A stretch of 64,000 bases of DNA from Acidobacteriota bacterium (GCA_013289855.1 JABCZD010000014.1:54131-118130); one strand, 5' to 3'; positions 1 through 8,402 are shown, counted from the stretch's first letter. The notes: a model not told the origin generated them from the sequence alone. Program-made: numbers and translations.

Positions 1-1
1 C

Positions 2-403
2 TCCTTGGGCACGCAGTACGTCGCGCGCATCATGCATGCCGCCCCCATGGGGGTCGGCGTCGAGAGCGGCTACGGCGAAATCGTTCTTGAGCTCGGCATC
101 GTCGGTTTGGTGCTGTGGCTGGTCTTGAGTTTCTCGATCGTTTTCTCTACCTGGAAAATCGTCAAAAAAATGCGCGGTTCACCGCTCTTTCCGCTGGCGT
201 TCGTAATTTTCTGGTATTCCTTCATGGTCCTTGTCCCGCTGACCTACAACGGTCTCAACACCTACCAGAACTTCGTCATGAACGCTTATCTCTGGCTGCT
301 CATCGGAGTCTTGTATCGCCTTCCCACCCTCAAGCTCATGGCTCAGGCATCCGGCGAGTCCGCAGGCGCCTCCATCCGTCAGATACCCACCGGGACGCAT
401 TGA
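2..403 (+). CDS. O-antigen ligase/polymerase-like membrane protein (C-terminal part)
   Basis: The reading frame is open to the left edge of the window, so only the last 133 residues are present. They hold at least two long hydrophobic segments (around residues 25-50 and 60-85). The segment GVESGYGEIVLELGIVGLVL resembles the conserved loop-plus-helix of the Wzy/WaaL (O-antigen ligase) family, whose usual form is 'N-x-Y-L-x-x-L-x-E-x-G'. Such proteins polymerise or ligate surface polysaccharide in the inner membrane. The stop lies one base before the TTG start of a glycosyltransferase and a methyltransferase follows, which fits a polysaccharide operon. The family call rests on one motif and hydrophobicity, so an exosortase-linked polymerase variant is also possible. 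Confidence 0.7.
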   Translation, partial: SLGTQYVARIMHAAPMGVGVESGYGEIVLELGIVGLVLWLVLSFSIVFSTWKIVKKMRGSPLFPLAFVIFWYSFMVLVPLTYNGLNTYQNFVMNAYLWLLIGVLYRLPTLKLMAQASGESAGASIRQIPTGTH

Positions 404-404
404 A

Positions 405-1685
405 TTGCGCGCTGACTTGCCTGCGAACTTGCCCGTGAATCCGCCAGGTAATCTGCCTGCCCGCTCGAACATCGAGTCGCGTGACCGCTTGCGTCTCGCC
501 GTTGTCTCCCCCTTCCTCGATCGCCAGCACGGCACGGAACGCGCTCTCTCCGAAGTCCTCGAACGTCTCGCGCGCAGCTACCCCTGCGAGATACATCTCT
601 TCGCTCAACAAATCGCCGGCCTCGAAGTCGGCAGCCCCAACGACCGCGATCCCTCGCCAGGCTCCCGCATTATTTGGCATCGCGTCGCCACCCTACCGGG
701 TCCGCATCTTCTGCAATTCTTGGCGTGGTTTTTTCGCAACCGTACAGCGCGGCAAAAAGCTGCCCGCCGGTCCGGTGTGCCGTTTGACTTGGTTCTTTCC
801 CCAGGCATCAACTGTTCCGACGCCGACGTCATAATCGTCCACGCCCTGTTTCACAGCCTGCGCGAACTATCTCGAAACTCGCCCTCCCCCGCCGGCATTC
901 TCCGCAATCTGCACCGCAAAATTTACTATCGCTTGCTAACCCAACTCGAAACCAAACTCTATCGCAATCGCGCAGTCTCTCTGGCCGCCGTCTCGCCGCG
1001 CACCAAAGCCGACCTGGCGCGCTACTTTCAGCGCGAAGATGTGCAAATCATTCCGAACGCGGTGGACGCCAAGGTGTTCTCCCCAGAGGCTCGTCTAGCA
1101 CGCCGCCCAGAAGCGCGCCATCGTTACGGATTCGCCGACGATCACTTCGTCCTGCTCTTGCTCGGCAACGATTGGACCGTCAAAGGCCTTCTCACTCTGC
1201 TCCACGCCCTGTCCCTTCTCCCGCAGCTCCCGCTGCGCCTACTCGTCGCTGGCGCCGACACCGTCGAACCATTTCGCCAGTTGGCCGCAAGTCTTGGCGT
1301 GCTAGATCGCTGCCGTTGGGAGCCGCCCTCCCCGGATGTCATGTCCTTTTATGCCACCGCCGACGTTTACGTCAGCCCCAGCCTCGAAGACTCCTTCGCC
1401 ATGCCCGTCGCCGAAGCCATGGCCTGCGGTCTCCCCGCCATCACCTCCACGCTCGCCGGCATCTCTGCCTTCGTCGAAGACGGCGTCAACGCCTTCGTTC
1501 TCGCCGATCCCAAAGATTCCCATGCCTTGGCCGCCCGCCTCCGCTACATCTATGCGAACATAGCTCTCAGGCAACAAGTTGCCTGCGCTGCGGCCTGCAA
1601 AGCCCGCGAATGGACCTGGGACAACACCGCCGCTCAGGTTTGGCAGTTACTCAGCGCCGCGCGCACAAAAAAATCTGAAAAATAA
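405..1685 (+). CDS. Glycosyltransferase family 4
   Basis: This is a 426-residue GT-B fold glycosyltransferase, close to the usual family length. The N-terminal Rossmann half begins with LAVVSPFLDRQHGTERALSEVL near residue 30, which carries the acceptor-side loop. The C-terminal half has VLLLLGNDWTVKGLLTLLHA near residue 250 and the E-x7-E nucleotide-sugar motif in EDSFAMPVAEAMACGLP near residues 325-345. It probably adds one sugar to a lipid-linked surface polysaccharide at the cytoplasmic face of the membrane. The start is a TTG one base after the upstream stop, which suggests translational coupling. The proline-rich first 27 residues are unusual, so a later start cannot be excluded. The sugar and acceptor cannot be predicted. 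Confidence 0.87.
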   Translation: MRADLPANLPVNPPGNLPARSNIESRDRLRLAVVSPFLDRQHGTERALSEVLERLARSYPCEIHLFAQQIAGLEVGSPNDRDPSPGSRIIWHRVATLPGPHLLQFLAWFFRNRTARQKAARRSGVPFDLVLSPGINCSDADVIIVHALFHSLRELSRNSPSPAGILRNLHRKIYYRLLTQLETKLYRNRAVSLAAVSPRTKADLARYFQREDVQIIPNAVDAKVFSPEARLARRPEARHRYGFADDHFVLLLLGNDWTVKGLLTLLHALSLLPQLPLRLLVAGADTVEPFRQLAASLGVLDRCRWEPPSPDVMSFYATADVYVSPSLEDSFAMPVAEAMACGLPAITSTLAGISAFVEDGVNAFVLADPKDSHALAARLRYIYANIALRQQVACAAACKAREWTWDNTAAQVWQLLSAARTKKSEK

Positions 1686-1705
1686 TTTTCTATCGGAGAA
1701 GCCGC

Positions 1706-2536
1706 ATGGACGATGACCGCCACGTAAGCACTCTTAGCCGCGCCCTCCGCGGCCTGGCAGCGCTGAATCTAAACGCCCTCCGCGTCTTCTTGACCAGCGG
1801 CCCCGCCAGCGCCGCGCAATACGTCACTTACACCCATCGTATGTACACCGGCTTCGGTCTCCCGTGGCTATGGAGCGGCCTGCCCTGGCGCAACGATCTC
1901 ACCGTTCCACGAATCCCCGTCCAACAACTCTTCCCGGAGATCGATTTCACCCATTCTCCGGCCCTGCTTCACCCTTTTCCCCGCACCCTAAGCACACACC
2001 CTCACGAACTAATGATCCTCGCTCACGTTGTAAATTCTCTGAAGCCCAAACGCGTCGTTGAATTCGGCACCGCCGAAGGCCGCACCGCCCTCAACATCGC
2101 TCTGCATCTCCCCGAAGACGGCGAAGTCGTCACCCTGGACTTCCCCCCCATCCCCGGCCAAAACGAAGTCGGCTTCTACTATTGGGATCAGCCTCTAAAA
2201 AGCAAAATCAAACAAATCTTCGACGGCGTAGACACTTGGGACTCCACCCCCTACCACGCCTCCGCAGAAATCGTCTTCTGCGATGCCTGCGACCAGCCCC
2301 AGGGCCTGGCGGCGGAGACCGCCCAAGCCTTTAAAGTCGTAAAGCCCGGCGGCGTAATCTTCCGCCACGACTACAGCAGCGCCCAAGGCCCCACCCATTT
2401 CTGGAACGCCCTCGCCAAAGAACTCCCCGTCAAACACCTCGAAGGCACCACCCTGCTCTGCCTTCGCGTCCAAGATCAATCCACCTACGACAAAATGCAA
2501 AAAATGGCCGCCTCCGGCCGCGTCATCCCCGCCTAA
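1706..2536 (+). CDS. Class I SAM-dependent methyltransferase
   Basis: A 276-residue protein whose central part carries methyltransferase motif I, VVEFGTAEGRTALNIALHL, at about residues 117-135, followed by an acidic motif II-like VVTLDF. The downstream segment AEIVFCDACDQPQ and KVVKPGGVIFRHDY match the layout of the Methyltransf_24 type, often found in polysaccharide clusters. The ATG is preceded by GGAG at good spacing. It follows the glycosyltransferase by 20 bases, so it likely methylates a sugar or a polysaccharide end. The N-terminal 100 residues have no recognised domain. A palindromic repeat sits 16 bases after the stop. Confidence 0.82.
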   Translation: MDDDRHVSTLSRALRGLAALNLNALRVFLTSGPASAAQYVTYTHRMYTGFGLPWLWSGLPWRNDLTVPRIPVQQLFPEIDFTHSPALLHPFPRTLSTHPHELMILAHVVNSLKPKRVVEFGTAEGRTALNIALHLPEDGEVVTLDFPPIPGQNEVGFYYWDQPLKSKIKQIFDGVDTWDSTPYHASAEIVFCDACDQPQGLAAETAQAFKVVKPGGVIFRHDYSSAQGPTHFWNALAKELPVKHLEGTTLLCLRVQDQSTYDKMQKMAASGRVIPA

Positions 2537-2551
2537 TCGGTAGAATCCGTC

Positions 2552-2580
2552 GTAGGGGCACGGCATGCCGTGCCCGCCGC
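2552..2580. repeat. Palindromic intergenic repeat, family 1, copy 1
   Basis: GTAGG followed by a perfect 20-base palindrome, GGGCACGGCATGCCGTGCCC (2556-2575), then GCCGC. The same 30 bases recur inside the RNase R gene at 44091-44120, and near copies lie at 22211 and 52418. This copy starts 16 bases after a stop codon. The unit can form a hairpin on either strand. Confidence 0.9.
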
Positions 2581-2598
2581 TTCAACCCAGATAAATCC

Positions 2599-3483
2599 CT
2601 ACTTCGCCCTTCGCCCCTCCACTGCCTTCCGCGTAGCCTCCAAGGTAAACCGCAGCGTCTCCCGCGGAATGCTCGTGACAAACGGCCCCACCAGCCATCC
2701 CAGCCCCGTGGGAATCCCCCGCGTCAAGGAAGCCACCTCGCTCTGCACATACACCCCGCCATCCGCCTGTTCCACTCGCCACCAGGTCTCCATCTTCCAC
2801 AAAAATCCGTCATCATCGCCCGGCTCTTTCGAACGCTCCGCGGCCGACCCAGCATCCTCCACTTCCGCTATTCGCACCGCTGAGCTCCGGCTATGCGCCA
2901 ACCCCGCCGCATCGCGAAAGTAGTTCACCTCGTGCTCCGTATCCAACACCACCGTAATCACCTTGTGCCGCCGAAACCGTAGATACACCCGAAAGTGCCC
3001 GCCATCCCGCGAGATCACCTTTGACCGCTCCACATCTGGCGCATAATAAACCGCCTGCCGGTCGTAATCTTGCAACACCGCCAAAACATCGTCCACCGAC
3101 GCGCCCGGAATAAACACCACCCCCACCCAGTGATGAATCAGCCCACCCGGACACGCAATCGCCGAAGCGCCATCCATCGTCTCCAGCTTCTGCACCTCAA
3201 CGTCTCCCCGTCGCAACCGCTCATAAGCCGCCGCCCGCTCCTCCTCCGGCAACCCATCAATCCACAACAACCCTGTCCCACGCTTCAGCTCGAAATCATT
3301 CCGCGCATCCGTAGCCCGCACGTACCGCGCAAACGCCGCAGCCGTATCAGTCCCAAGCCGCAAGTTCCCAGCGCACGCCGGCGTCGCCGTAACCAACCCC
3401 ACCAACAGCCCCACCGCAACCCACCGTTGAAGCCACCTGCTCTTTACCCCGACCCTGTCGGGGGAGCGGACGCCGTCTGTCAC
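2599..3483 (-). CDS. Exported protein with a START/SRPBCC-like domain
   Basis: A protein of about 294 residues with a signal peptide (WVAVGLLVGLVTATPACAG) near the start. The C-terminal part, beginning about 100 residues in, reads as a START-like fold: VVFIPGASVDDVLAVLQDYDRQAVYYAPDVERSKV is split across the helix-grip region, and a late helix ends with TSIPRETLRFTLEATRKAV. Such proteins bind hydrophobic ligands. The frame is open further upstream to 3759, but that part is translated repeat DNA (including RRQDACATR), so the start is placed at the GTG at 3483; no strong ribosome-binding site distinguishes it. Function is unknown. Confidence 0.6.
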   Translation of the reverse strand: MTDGVRSPDRVGVKSRWLQRWVAVGLLVGLVTATPACAGNLRLGTDTAAAFARYVRATDARNDFELKRGTGLLWIDGLPEEERAAAYERLRRGDVEVQKLETMDGASAIACPGGLIHHWVGVVFIPGASVDDVLAVLQDYDRQAVYYAPDVERSKVISRDGGHFRVYLRFRRHKVITVVLDTEHEVNYFRDAAGLAHSRSSAVRIAEVEDAGSAAERSKEPGDDDGFLWKMETWWRVEQADGGVYVQSEVASLTRGIPTGLGWLVGPFVTSIPRETLRFTLEATRKAVEGRRAK

Positions 3484-3552
3484 AACTCTCCGCTCGCTCA
3501 GTCGCCCACTGCTTGGCGCGGCCCTCAGCCCATTCCGTCCTCCCCCCAACCA

Positions 3553-3598
3553 GCGCCGCAAGGCGCGGCACAGGTTAGCCCAGCCCGAAAGGGCTGGG
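3553..3598. repeat. Two tandem GNRA-tetraloop hairpins
   Basis: GCGCC-GCAA-GGCGC (3553-3566) is followed 12 bases later by CCCAGCCC-GAAA-GGGCTGGG (3579-3598, 8-base perfect stem). Both loops are GNRA on the plus strand. They lie upstream of the minus-strand START-like gene and look like a dispersed structured repeat. Its copy number elsewhere cannot be seen here. Confidence 0.7.
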
Positions 3599-3674
3599 TC
3601 TCCGTAACCCAACATCACCGAGCGCCGGAGGAGCGACACATGCTCCAAGCAGCCCATGCCGACCCAATTCCGAG

Positions 3675-3695
3675 TTGCGCAGGCATCTTGCCGAC
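3675..3695 (-). repeat. Short dispersed repeat translated as QDACATR
   Basis: On the minus strand the bases read GGCAAGATGCCTGCGCAACT. As I recall, similar strings recur between genes in Acidobacteria-like and Planctomycetes-like genomes; that is memory, not a search. It creates a spurious N-terminal extension of the neighbouring frame. Confidence 0.45.
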
Positions 3696-3870
3696 GTCTT
3701 TCCCCGCAACGATCCTCAACTGTGACGGAATTTTCGGACACCCTAGAACGCTCCCTCAAGACGCTAATTCAGTCGTATGTCAAACAAAAATAAGGCATTA
3801 TAATCCTGCTGCCAAGACACCCGTGTTCCATACCCCGTCCAGAATGCACGAGCATAGCCCAATACCAAAC

Positions 3871-3895
3871 AAAAAGCCCCGACCAGAGCCGGGGC
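3871..3895 (-). terminator. Intrinsic terminator (minus strand)
   Basis: On the minus strand: GCCCCG, an 8-base loop, CGGGGC, then TTTTTG. It is 300 bases downstream of the DUF4139 gene stop and immediately after the structured region at 3896-4110, so it probably ends that transcript. Confidence 0.8.
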
Positions 3896-4110
3896 CTATC
3901 ACCAACATCTGCCTATCTATCTAGAGGGAAGAAAAGTGGCGGGTTGGGTAGCTCGCACACGACCCCTTGCGGAGCCGCTGTCCCCGCGCGGCCCCCAACC
4001 CGTTCCTCAGACCTTACGCGCCCCCACCCGTCCTCTCAATGGGCCGCCAGACTCATTCCACCCGGTACCAGGGTTGTAGTACACCTCGCCTCCGGCGGCC
4101 CAAATCACCA
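3896..4110 (-). ncRNA. Candidate structured RNA or structured 3' UTR
   Basis: Read on the minus strand, this region contains a perfect 9-base stem (TGGGCCGCC with GGCGGCCCA) enclosing a smaller ACCC/GGGT hairpin. A second stem follows, ACGGGTTGGG with CCCAACCCGC, enclosing an AGCGG-rich hairpin. The whole ends at the intrinsic terminator. There is no coding frame of quality. Size and layout are compatible with a 6S-like RNA or a long structured 3' UTR of the DUF4139 gene, but I could not match it to 6S, RNase P, SRP or tmRNA signatures. No clear promoter is visible. Confidence 0.4.
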
Positions 4111-4129
4111 GTACTCCTCGCCGCCGTAT

Positions 4130-4153
4130 GTAGGTGCCGGACTTTAGTCCGGC
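4130..4153. repeat. Palindromic intergenic repeat, family 2, copy 1
   Basis: GTAGGTGCCGGACTTTAGTC then CGGC: the arms GCCGGACT and AGTCCGGC pair perfectly with a short loop. A related unit with the same GTAGGTGCCG prefix lies at 9220-9244. Confidence 0.75.
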
Positions 4154-4194
4154 CTGGCTCATTTCCTCCGGGCAATCCCTCTCTCGCCGCCCAC

Positions 4195-6675
4195 CTAAAA
4201 CGTAGCCTCCAGCTGCAACTCCCCAATCATCTTCTCCAGCTGTTCATTCGCCGCATCCCGCTGCGCCTCGGTATCCCTGATTTTCTTCCGCAGCGTCTCG
4301 AGCTGCGTCTCCTGCTCGTCCAGTTGCCGCGTATATCGCTGCAGCAGCGCCTTCTCCTCCGCGCTCCCCCGCAACGCCTTCATGTTCTCCCGCAGCCGCC
4401 CCTGATCCTCCACAATCCGGTCGATGTCCCCCTGCCGGTCAGCCATCTCTTGTTCAAATCCTGCCACCACGGTTTTCTGTGCTGTGATCTTACCCAGCGC
4501 CGCCGCCATCTCCGCGCTTACGCTTCCGTCTTGTATAAATAACGCAATCTGATTGCTCTCCAGATCCCCTAACTGATAGGTGTGCTCCAGCGGCTGCACC
4601 TCTTCAATCGGGAGCGACGCTGTCGCCTTCGCCGCGATTTCCATCTTGAAGCGATACAGCCCCGGCGCCCTCTCTTCCGGCTCCTTTGTTCCGGGCACCA
4701 ACTTCGCGGAAGAGTTCACCGGGTATTCGATCACTAATGTTCGTGTCGTGTCGTCTTGATTCTTAACCGTGTACACCGTCTTCTCGTGCAGTTCGCTGAC
4801 CTGTGTCAATATCCCTTTGGAGATTTTCACCCGGGTAACATGCTGTGGCTGCGCGCTTTTTTGCGCTGCCACCAAAAGTCCCAAATCCGTCGCGTACGAA
4901 AGCAATCGCCGGTCTCCCGGCTTGATCGCATCAGTCAAGCCCTCCCCGGCAAAGACTTCATTTTCCAGCACGCTGAAGCTCCCGCCATCCAGCATCAAGT
5001 TGCTCGTATTCTTCAGCCACAGCGCTCGCAGCGGCCGCCCCGACCCTCTAGCTCCTGCCCACAATGAAACCTTTTCCACTTCAATATCGGTTTGCGCAAT
5101 TGGTACCAGCGCCGACTGATTTTTCTTCAGCGATACTCGATCCTTCAATTTATATTCAAAAAGATCGCCCAGTCCCTGGCCACTGGCCGCGGCTGCAACC
5201 ATCACGCGCGCTTCCTCTAGAATCGCTTCGGAATAGTTGGTGTCGGCCCTGAATGTTCCTCCTCCTACTCCACCTCCCGAGCCGCTGCCGATCCCGCCTC
5301 CCACGTGCGGCCGCTTCGCCACCCCGCGCAATCCCGCAGTACCAGCGATTGACGCCGACTCCGTGTTTACTGTCGGGTTTCTGGCCGATACCTCAATCGT
5401 GGAGCTCGCGGCACCAACCTGTAATTGTGAGTTCACGGTATTTTCACCGGGCCCGACGTTAATCTGGGAAATCACAGTTTTCTGAAAGCCGAGGGACTGC
5501 GCTTCCACGCGATAACCTCCTACTGCCAGCGAAGAAAACGAATACAGCCCCGAACTGTCCGTGGTCGTCTGCGCCACTACATTATCGTTCTCATCCTTCA
5601 GCACCACAGACGCTCCACCGATTGCTGCACCAGACTGATCCGTAATCGCCCCACTTAATCTCCCATTTCCGCCGGACAGTGCCGAAGAATGCGTCTGCGG
5701 CGAAAGTTGCACGCTTTCCGGCAGCGGCACCACTGGACGCCGCCCATAGAATGGCTCCGAAAGCTGCTGAATAAACGAATGCGGCGCCCCAGCCACCAGC
5801 GACAACTCCACGTCGTTCCAATCTTCGCCCACCGTGTTATCTACAATCGCCCAGCCCTGCAGCAGCGGTTTCTTATCACTCTTCGTCGGCAACACAATGC
5901 GGTAGGTCGTCTTCCAAATGGGCACTTCGCTGATGTAACTCACATACAGTTTGCGTTCCCCGTTGCCCGTCGTCGAAATTGTCATTCGTCGCACATCCTG
6001 ATCCCTCGAAGAAGCGATCAGCCCCAGATAGCGTCCCACTTCTATCTGCAAATCTTTGTCCGCAATCCGCACGCTGGTGCTGGGATTTAAATCCACCGTT
6101 CGTACTTCCCCGGAATCGCTGATCAATGAAATCTCATCCGTCTCCACCGTCCAATTCGTGGCGTTCCGCGTTTTCCGTTCCACGCTCAGTAGCTTTCCTG
6201 ATAGCGCCGGGCCCGTACCGCTGCGCACCTCCACTCGCGCACCGCGCAACGCCCCCAGAAACTCCGAAACCGTCGGCCGCTCTCCCAAAGCCAGCCGCAA
6301 CGTCGCCAGCCGCCTCGCCAGCGGCGCTTCGGAGTTGTAGTCCACCCCGCTGATTCGTCCGCCATCCAGATCCAGTACCGTCAACGACTTCAGCACGTCG
6401 TTCAGCTGCGCGCTAGTGAAATCAATGTGTACGTCCTGGCTTCCGCGCACATGTCCCAAATGCTCAAAGTAACCAACGCCATTTTTGTACAGCACCACGC
6501 GCCGCACCGGCAGCTTCTCCGTCGTCTCCGTCGTGCCACGCACATCGCTGGCGGCAGCATCGCGTCGCACCTCTGGCGCGGTATTTTTCGTAGTCGACGC
6601 GGGATTTTTTTGTTGAGCAGAAAGAAATGACGTGGATACCAGCGACAGCACTAGCGCAGCCAAGGCACGTTTCAT
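4195..6675 (-). CDS. DUF4139 protein with an inserted carboxypeptidase-regulatory-like domain
   Basis: An 826-residue exported protein; the ATG at 6675 has GGAGG six bases upstream and starts the signal peptide MKRALAALVLSLVSTSFLSA. Residues about 55-330 look like the N-terminal part of DUF4139/DUF4140 proteins (RRVVLYKNGVGYFEHLG). Around residues 335-430 sits a carboxypeptidase-regulatory-like domain (GRLSGAITDQSGAAIGGASV) followed by LQVGAASSTIEVSA, which is typical of Oar-type TonB-dependent receptors. Then comes a Gly-rich linker near 460-480, the rest of DUF4139, and a C-terminal coiled coil (about 730-820). Function of DUF4139 is not established. The domain insertion in mid-protein is unusual. 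Confidence 0.85.
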   Translation of the reverse strand: MKRALAALVLSLVSTSFLSAQQKNPASTTKNTAPEVRRDAAASDVRGTTETTEKLPVRRVVLYKNGVGYFEHLGHVRGSQDVHIDFTSAQLNDVLKSLTVLDLDGGRISGVDYNSEAPLARRLATLRLALGERPTVSEFLGALRGARVEVRSGTGPALSGKLLSVERKTRNATNWTVETDEISLISDSGEVRTVDLNPSTSVRIADKDLQIEVGRYLGLIASSRDQDVRRMTISTTGNGERKLYVSYISEVPIWKTTYRIVLPTKSDKKPLLQGWAIVDNTVGEDWNDVELSLVAGAPHSFIQQLSEPFYGRRPVVPLPESVQLSPQTHSSALSGGNGRLSGAITDQSGAAIGGASVVLKDENDNVVAQTTTDSSGLYSFSSLAVGGYRVEAQSLGFQKTVISQINVGPGENTVNSQLQVGAASSTIEVSARNPTVNTESASIAGTAGLRGVAKRPHVGGGIGSGSGGGVGGGTFRADTNYSEAILEEARVMVAAAASGQGLGDLFEYKLKDRVSLKKNQSALVPIAQTDIEVEKVSLWAGARGSGRPLRALWLKNTSNLMLDGGSFSVLENEVFAGEGLTDAIKPGDRRLLSYATDLGLLVAAQKSAQPQHVTRVKISKGILTQVSELHEKTVYTVKNQDDTTRTLVIEYPVNSSAKLVPGTKEPEERAPGLYRFKMEIAAKATASLPIEEVQPLEHTYQLGDLESNQIALFIQDGSVSAEMAAALGKITAQKTVVAGFEQEMADRQGDIDRIVEDQGRLRENMKALRGSAEEKALLQRYTRQLDEQETQLETLRKKIRDTEAQRDAANEQLEKMIGELQLEATF

Positions 6676-6820
6676 CACGACCTCCGCCAAGCGTTACGGT
6701 TATAGACTTGTCAATCCAGATGCAATCTATCACCGATGCGTTGTTTGGTACCTGTGCGGTAGTTGTGTGGTAATCGTTCAGCAGTTATTCGGCACAGCCA
6801 AGCGCCAAACTGTTCTTCGA

Positions 6821-8239
6821 TTACTTCGTCGGCTGCGAAAGCGTTTTCACCAAATCGTATAGAAAGGTCTGACCCTCGTAGAAAGACTGCACCGCCATCC
6901 GTTCGTCGCGCCCGTGAAAGCGGATATCGTTGCGGTCAAAGAAAAATCCTTGAATGCCGTACGTGGGAATTCCCGCCACCCGCAGATAGCGCCCGTCCGT
7001 CGCGCCCGCCACCATGATGGGCACCGTAAGCACTCCCGGCCAGATTTTCTGCGTCGTGCTGTTCACCGCGGCAAGCACGTCGGCACGCATCGGCGAAGCG
7101 GGCCCGGCCCCGAAGTCCGACGTGGAAGTAATGCTCACCTGCTCATCGCCGACAACCTTCTTCAGCGTGCCGAGCACGTATTCCGCGGAATCTTCCGGCA
7201 GCACCCGGCAGTTCACGTTAGCCGCGGCCAGTTGCGGCAAGGCGTTTATCGCGTGTCCGCCCTCCAGTTGCGTGGCCACGCAGGTGGTGCGCAGCGTCGC
7301 GTTCCACACGGGAGACGCTGCCGCCACTTTTTGCATCGCCTCCTGCGAACCCGCCGCCACTCTCGCGAGATCATCCCCCACCGCCCCGCCTTCGATTTTT
7401 GACATCTGCTGGAAATAGGCCGCGGTTACTTCGTTAGTCTTCAGCGGAAAACCAAACTCCGAAAGATGCGCCAGCGCAAACGCCAGATGGTAAATCGCGT
7501 TATCCGCCACCGGCATCGAACTGTGCCCGCCCTTGTTGTGCACTTCGAAGCGGAAATTCAGCACGTACTTCTCGCTCACTTGCAGATCGTTCGAACGCTT
7601 CTTGCCCTCCAGCGATTCGCCCCAGCCTCCTTCGTTCAGCGCGAAATCCGCATCGATCAGGTCGCGGTGATTCTTCAGCAGCCACGCCACGCCGTTAAAC
7701 GGTCCGCCGCCTTCTTCGTCCGCCGTCAGCGCCACAATGATGTCGCGATCCGGCTTAAAACCTTCCTTCTTGTACTGAATCAGATTGGCGATCCACACTG
7801 CCGCCTGCGCTTTGTCGTCGCCCGTACCGCGTCCATAGAAAAACCCGTCCTTCTCCGTCAGCAGGAACGGATCCATGGACCAGTCTTCCCGCTTGGCTTC
7901 CACTACGTCGATGTGCGCAAGCAGCAGCAGCGGTTTGCGCGCCCCCGTTCCGTGGTAGCGCACCACCAGATTGGCCTTCTTCGGGCTCGCCCCGCCCACA
8001 AAAATATCCGCATCGGGGAATCCCGCCGCTTTCAACCGCGCCGCCGCGGCCTGCGCCACGGGAGTAGTCGCCCCAGTCGTATACCCGGACTGTATCTCGA
8101 TGAATTCCTTGTAGATGTCGTGCGCCAGTTGCTTTTCGGCCTCCGGCCGCATCGTTTGCGCACCCGCGGAAGCAAGAGCAAAGAACACCAGCACACCGGC
8201 GCCGAGGGCACGAGCGAAATTGCAAATTGGTTGATACAA
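6821..8239 (-). CDS. M20-family metallopeptidase, exported
   Basis: A di-zinc peptidase of the M20/M25/M40 family (carboxypeptidase or aminoacylase type), about 472 residues. The metal-binding motif LLLLAHIDVV and its partner GRGTGDDKAQAAVW are present. ALTADEEGGG carries the catalytic and metal-binding glutamates. A dimerisation (lid) domain follows around GGHSSMPVADNAIYHLAFAL, and the last metal ligand lies near RFHGRDERM. The start is placed at a TTG at 8239 because GGAGG lies eight bases upstream and it gives a clean signal peptide ending near ASAGAQT. ATG codons at 8254 and 8284 in the same frame lack a ribosome-binding site. It probably hydrolyses short peptides or N-acyl amino acids in the periplasm. 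Confidence 0.88.
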   Translation of the reverse strand: MYQPICNFARALGAGVLVFFALASAGAQTMRPEAEKQLAHDIYKEFIEIQSGYTTGATTPVAQAAAARLKAAGFPDADIFVGGASPKKANLVVRYHGTGARKPLLLLAHIDVVEAKREDWSMDPFLLTEKDGFFYGRGTGDDKAQAAVWIANLIQYKKEGFKPDRDIIVALTADEEGGGPFNGVAWLLKNHRDLIDADFALNEGGWGESLEGKKRSNDLQVSEKYVLNFRFEVHNKGGHSSMPVADNAIYHLAFALAHLSEFGFPLKTNEVTAAYFQQMSKIEGGAVGDDLARVAAGSQEAMQKVAAASPVWNATLRTTCVATQLEGGHAINALPQLAAANVNCRVLPEDSAEYVLGTLKKVVGDEQVSITSTSDFGAGPASPMRADVLAAVNSTTQKIWPGVLTVPIMVAGATDGRYLRVAGIPTYGIQGFFFDRNDIRFHGRDERMAVQSFYEGQTFLYDLVKTLSQPTK

Positions 8240-8373
8240 TGAGCGATCCTCCATGAGAATCAAGCCGTCAGATTTCGGAAACATAGTACCGCACTAAGCG
8301 CGCGAACAACGAAGCCCCCAAGTCCCTGATTGCCCGGCCTTTGCCCATCGTTCGAATGACTAATAAATAACTC

Positions 8374-8402
8374 TTGACAAGATTTTATAGTTATGCTATC
8401 AT
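8374..8402 (+). promoter_or_regulatory. Sigma70-type promoter
   Basis: TTGACA (8374-8379), a 17-base AT-rich spacer, then TATCAT (8397-8402). This is close to consensus and stands out in GC-rich DNA. It fires to the right, where no gene on that strand follows for 1 kb. The first recognisable downstream signal is the 13-base motif at 8515. Confidence 0.7.

Larger units (their letters stand above)
3484..4194. other. Gene-free region with repeats, hairpins and a terminator
   Basis: Open frames here are shadows or translated repeats. The stretch holds two tetraloop hairpins (3553-3598), a short dispersed repeat (about 3675-3695), a minus-strand terminator (3871-3895), a structured RNA candidate (about 3896-4110) and a family-2 repeat (4130-4153). 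These are listed separately. Confidence 0.7.

Noticed and set aside
3070..3924. Plus-strand open frame of 284 codons
   Set aside because: It is antisense to the START-like gene and rich in Arg, Pro and His, the usual shadow composition in this GC-rich DNA.
3896..4110. RNase P RNA, SRP RNA or tmRNA
   Set aside because: None of the signature strings (GAGGAAAGTCCGGGC and ACAGAA for RNase P; GGAAGGNAGCAGCC for SRP; a tRNA-like end for tmRNA) is present.
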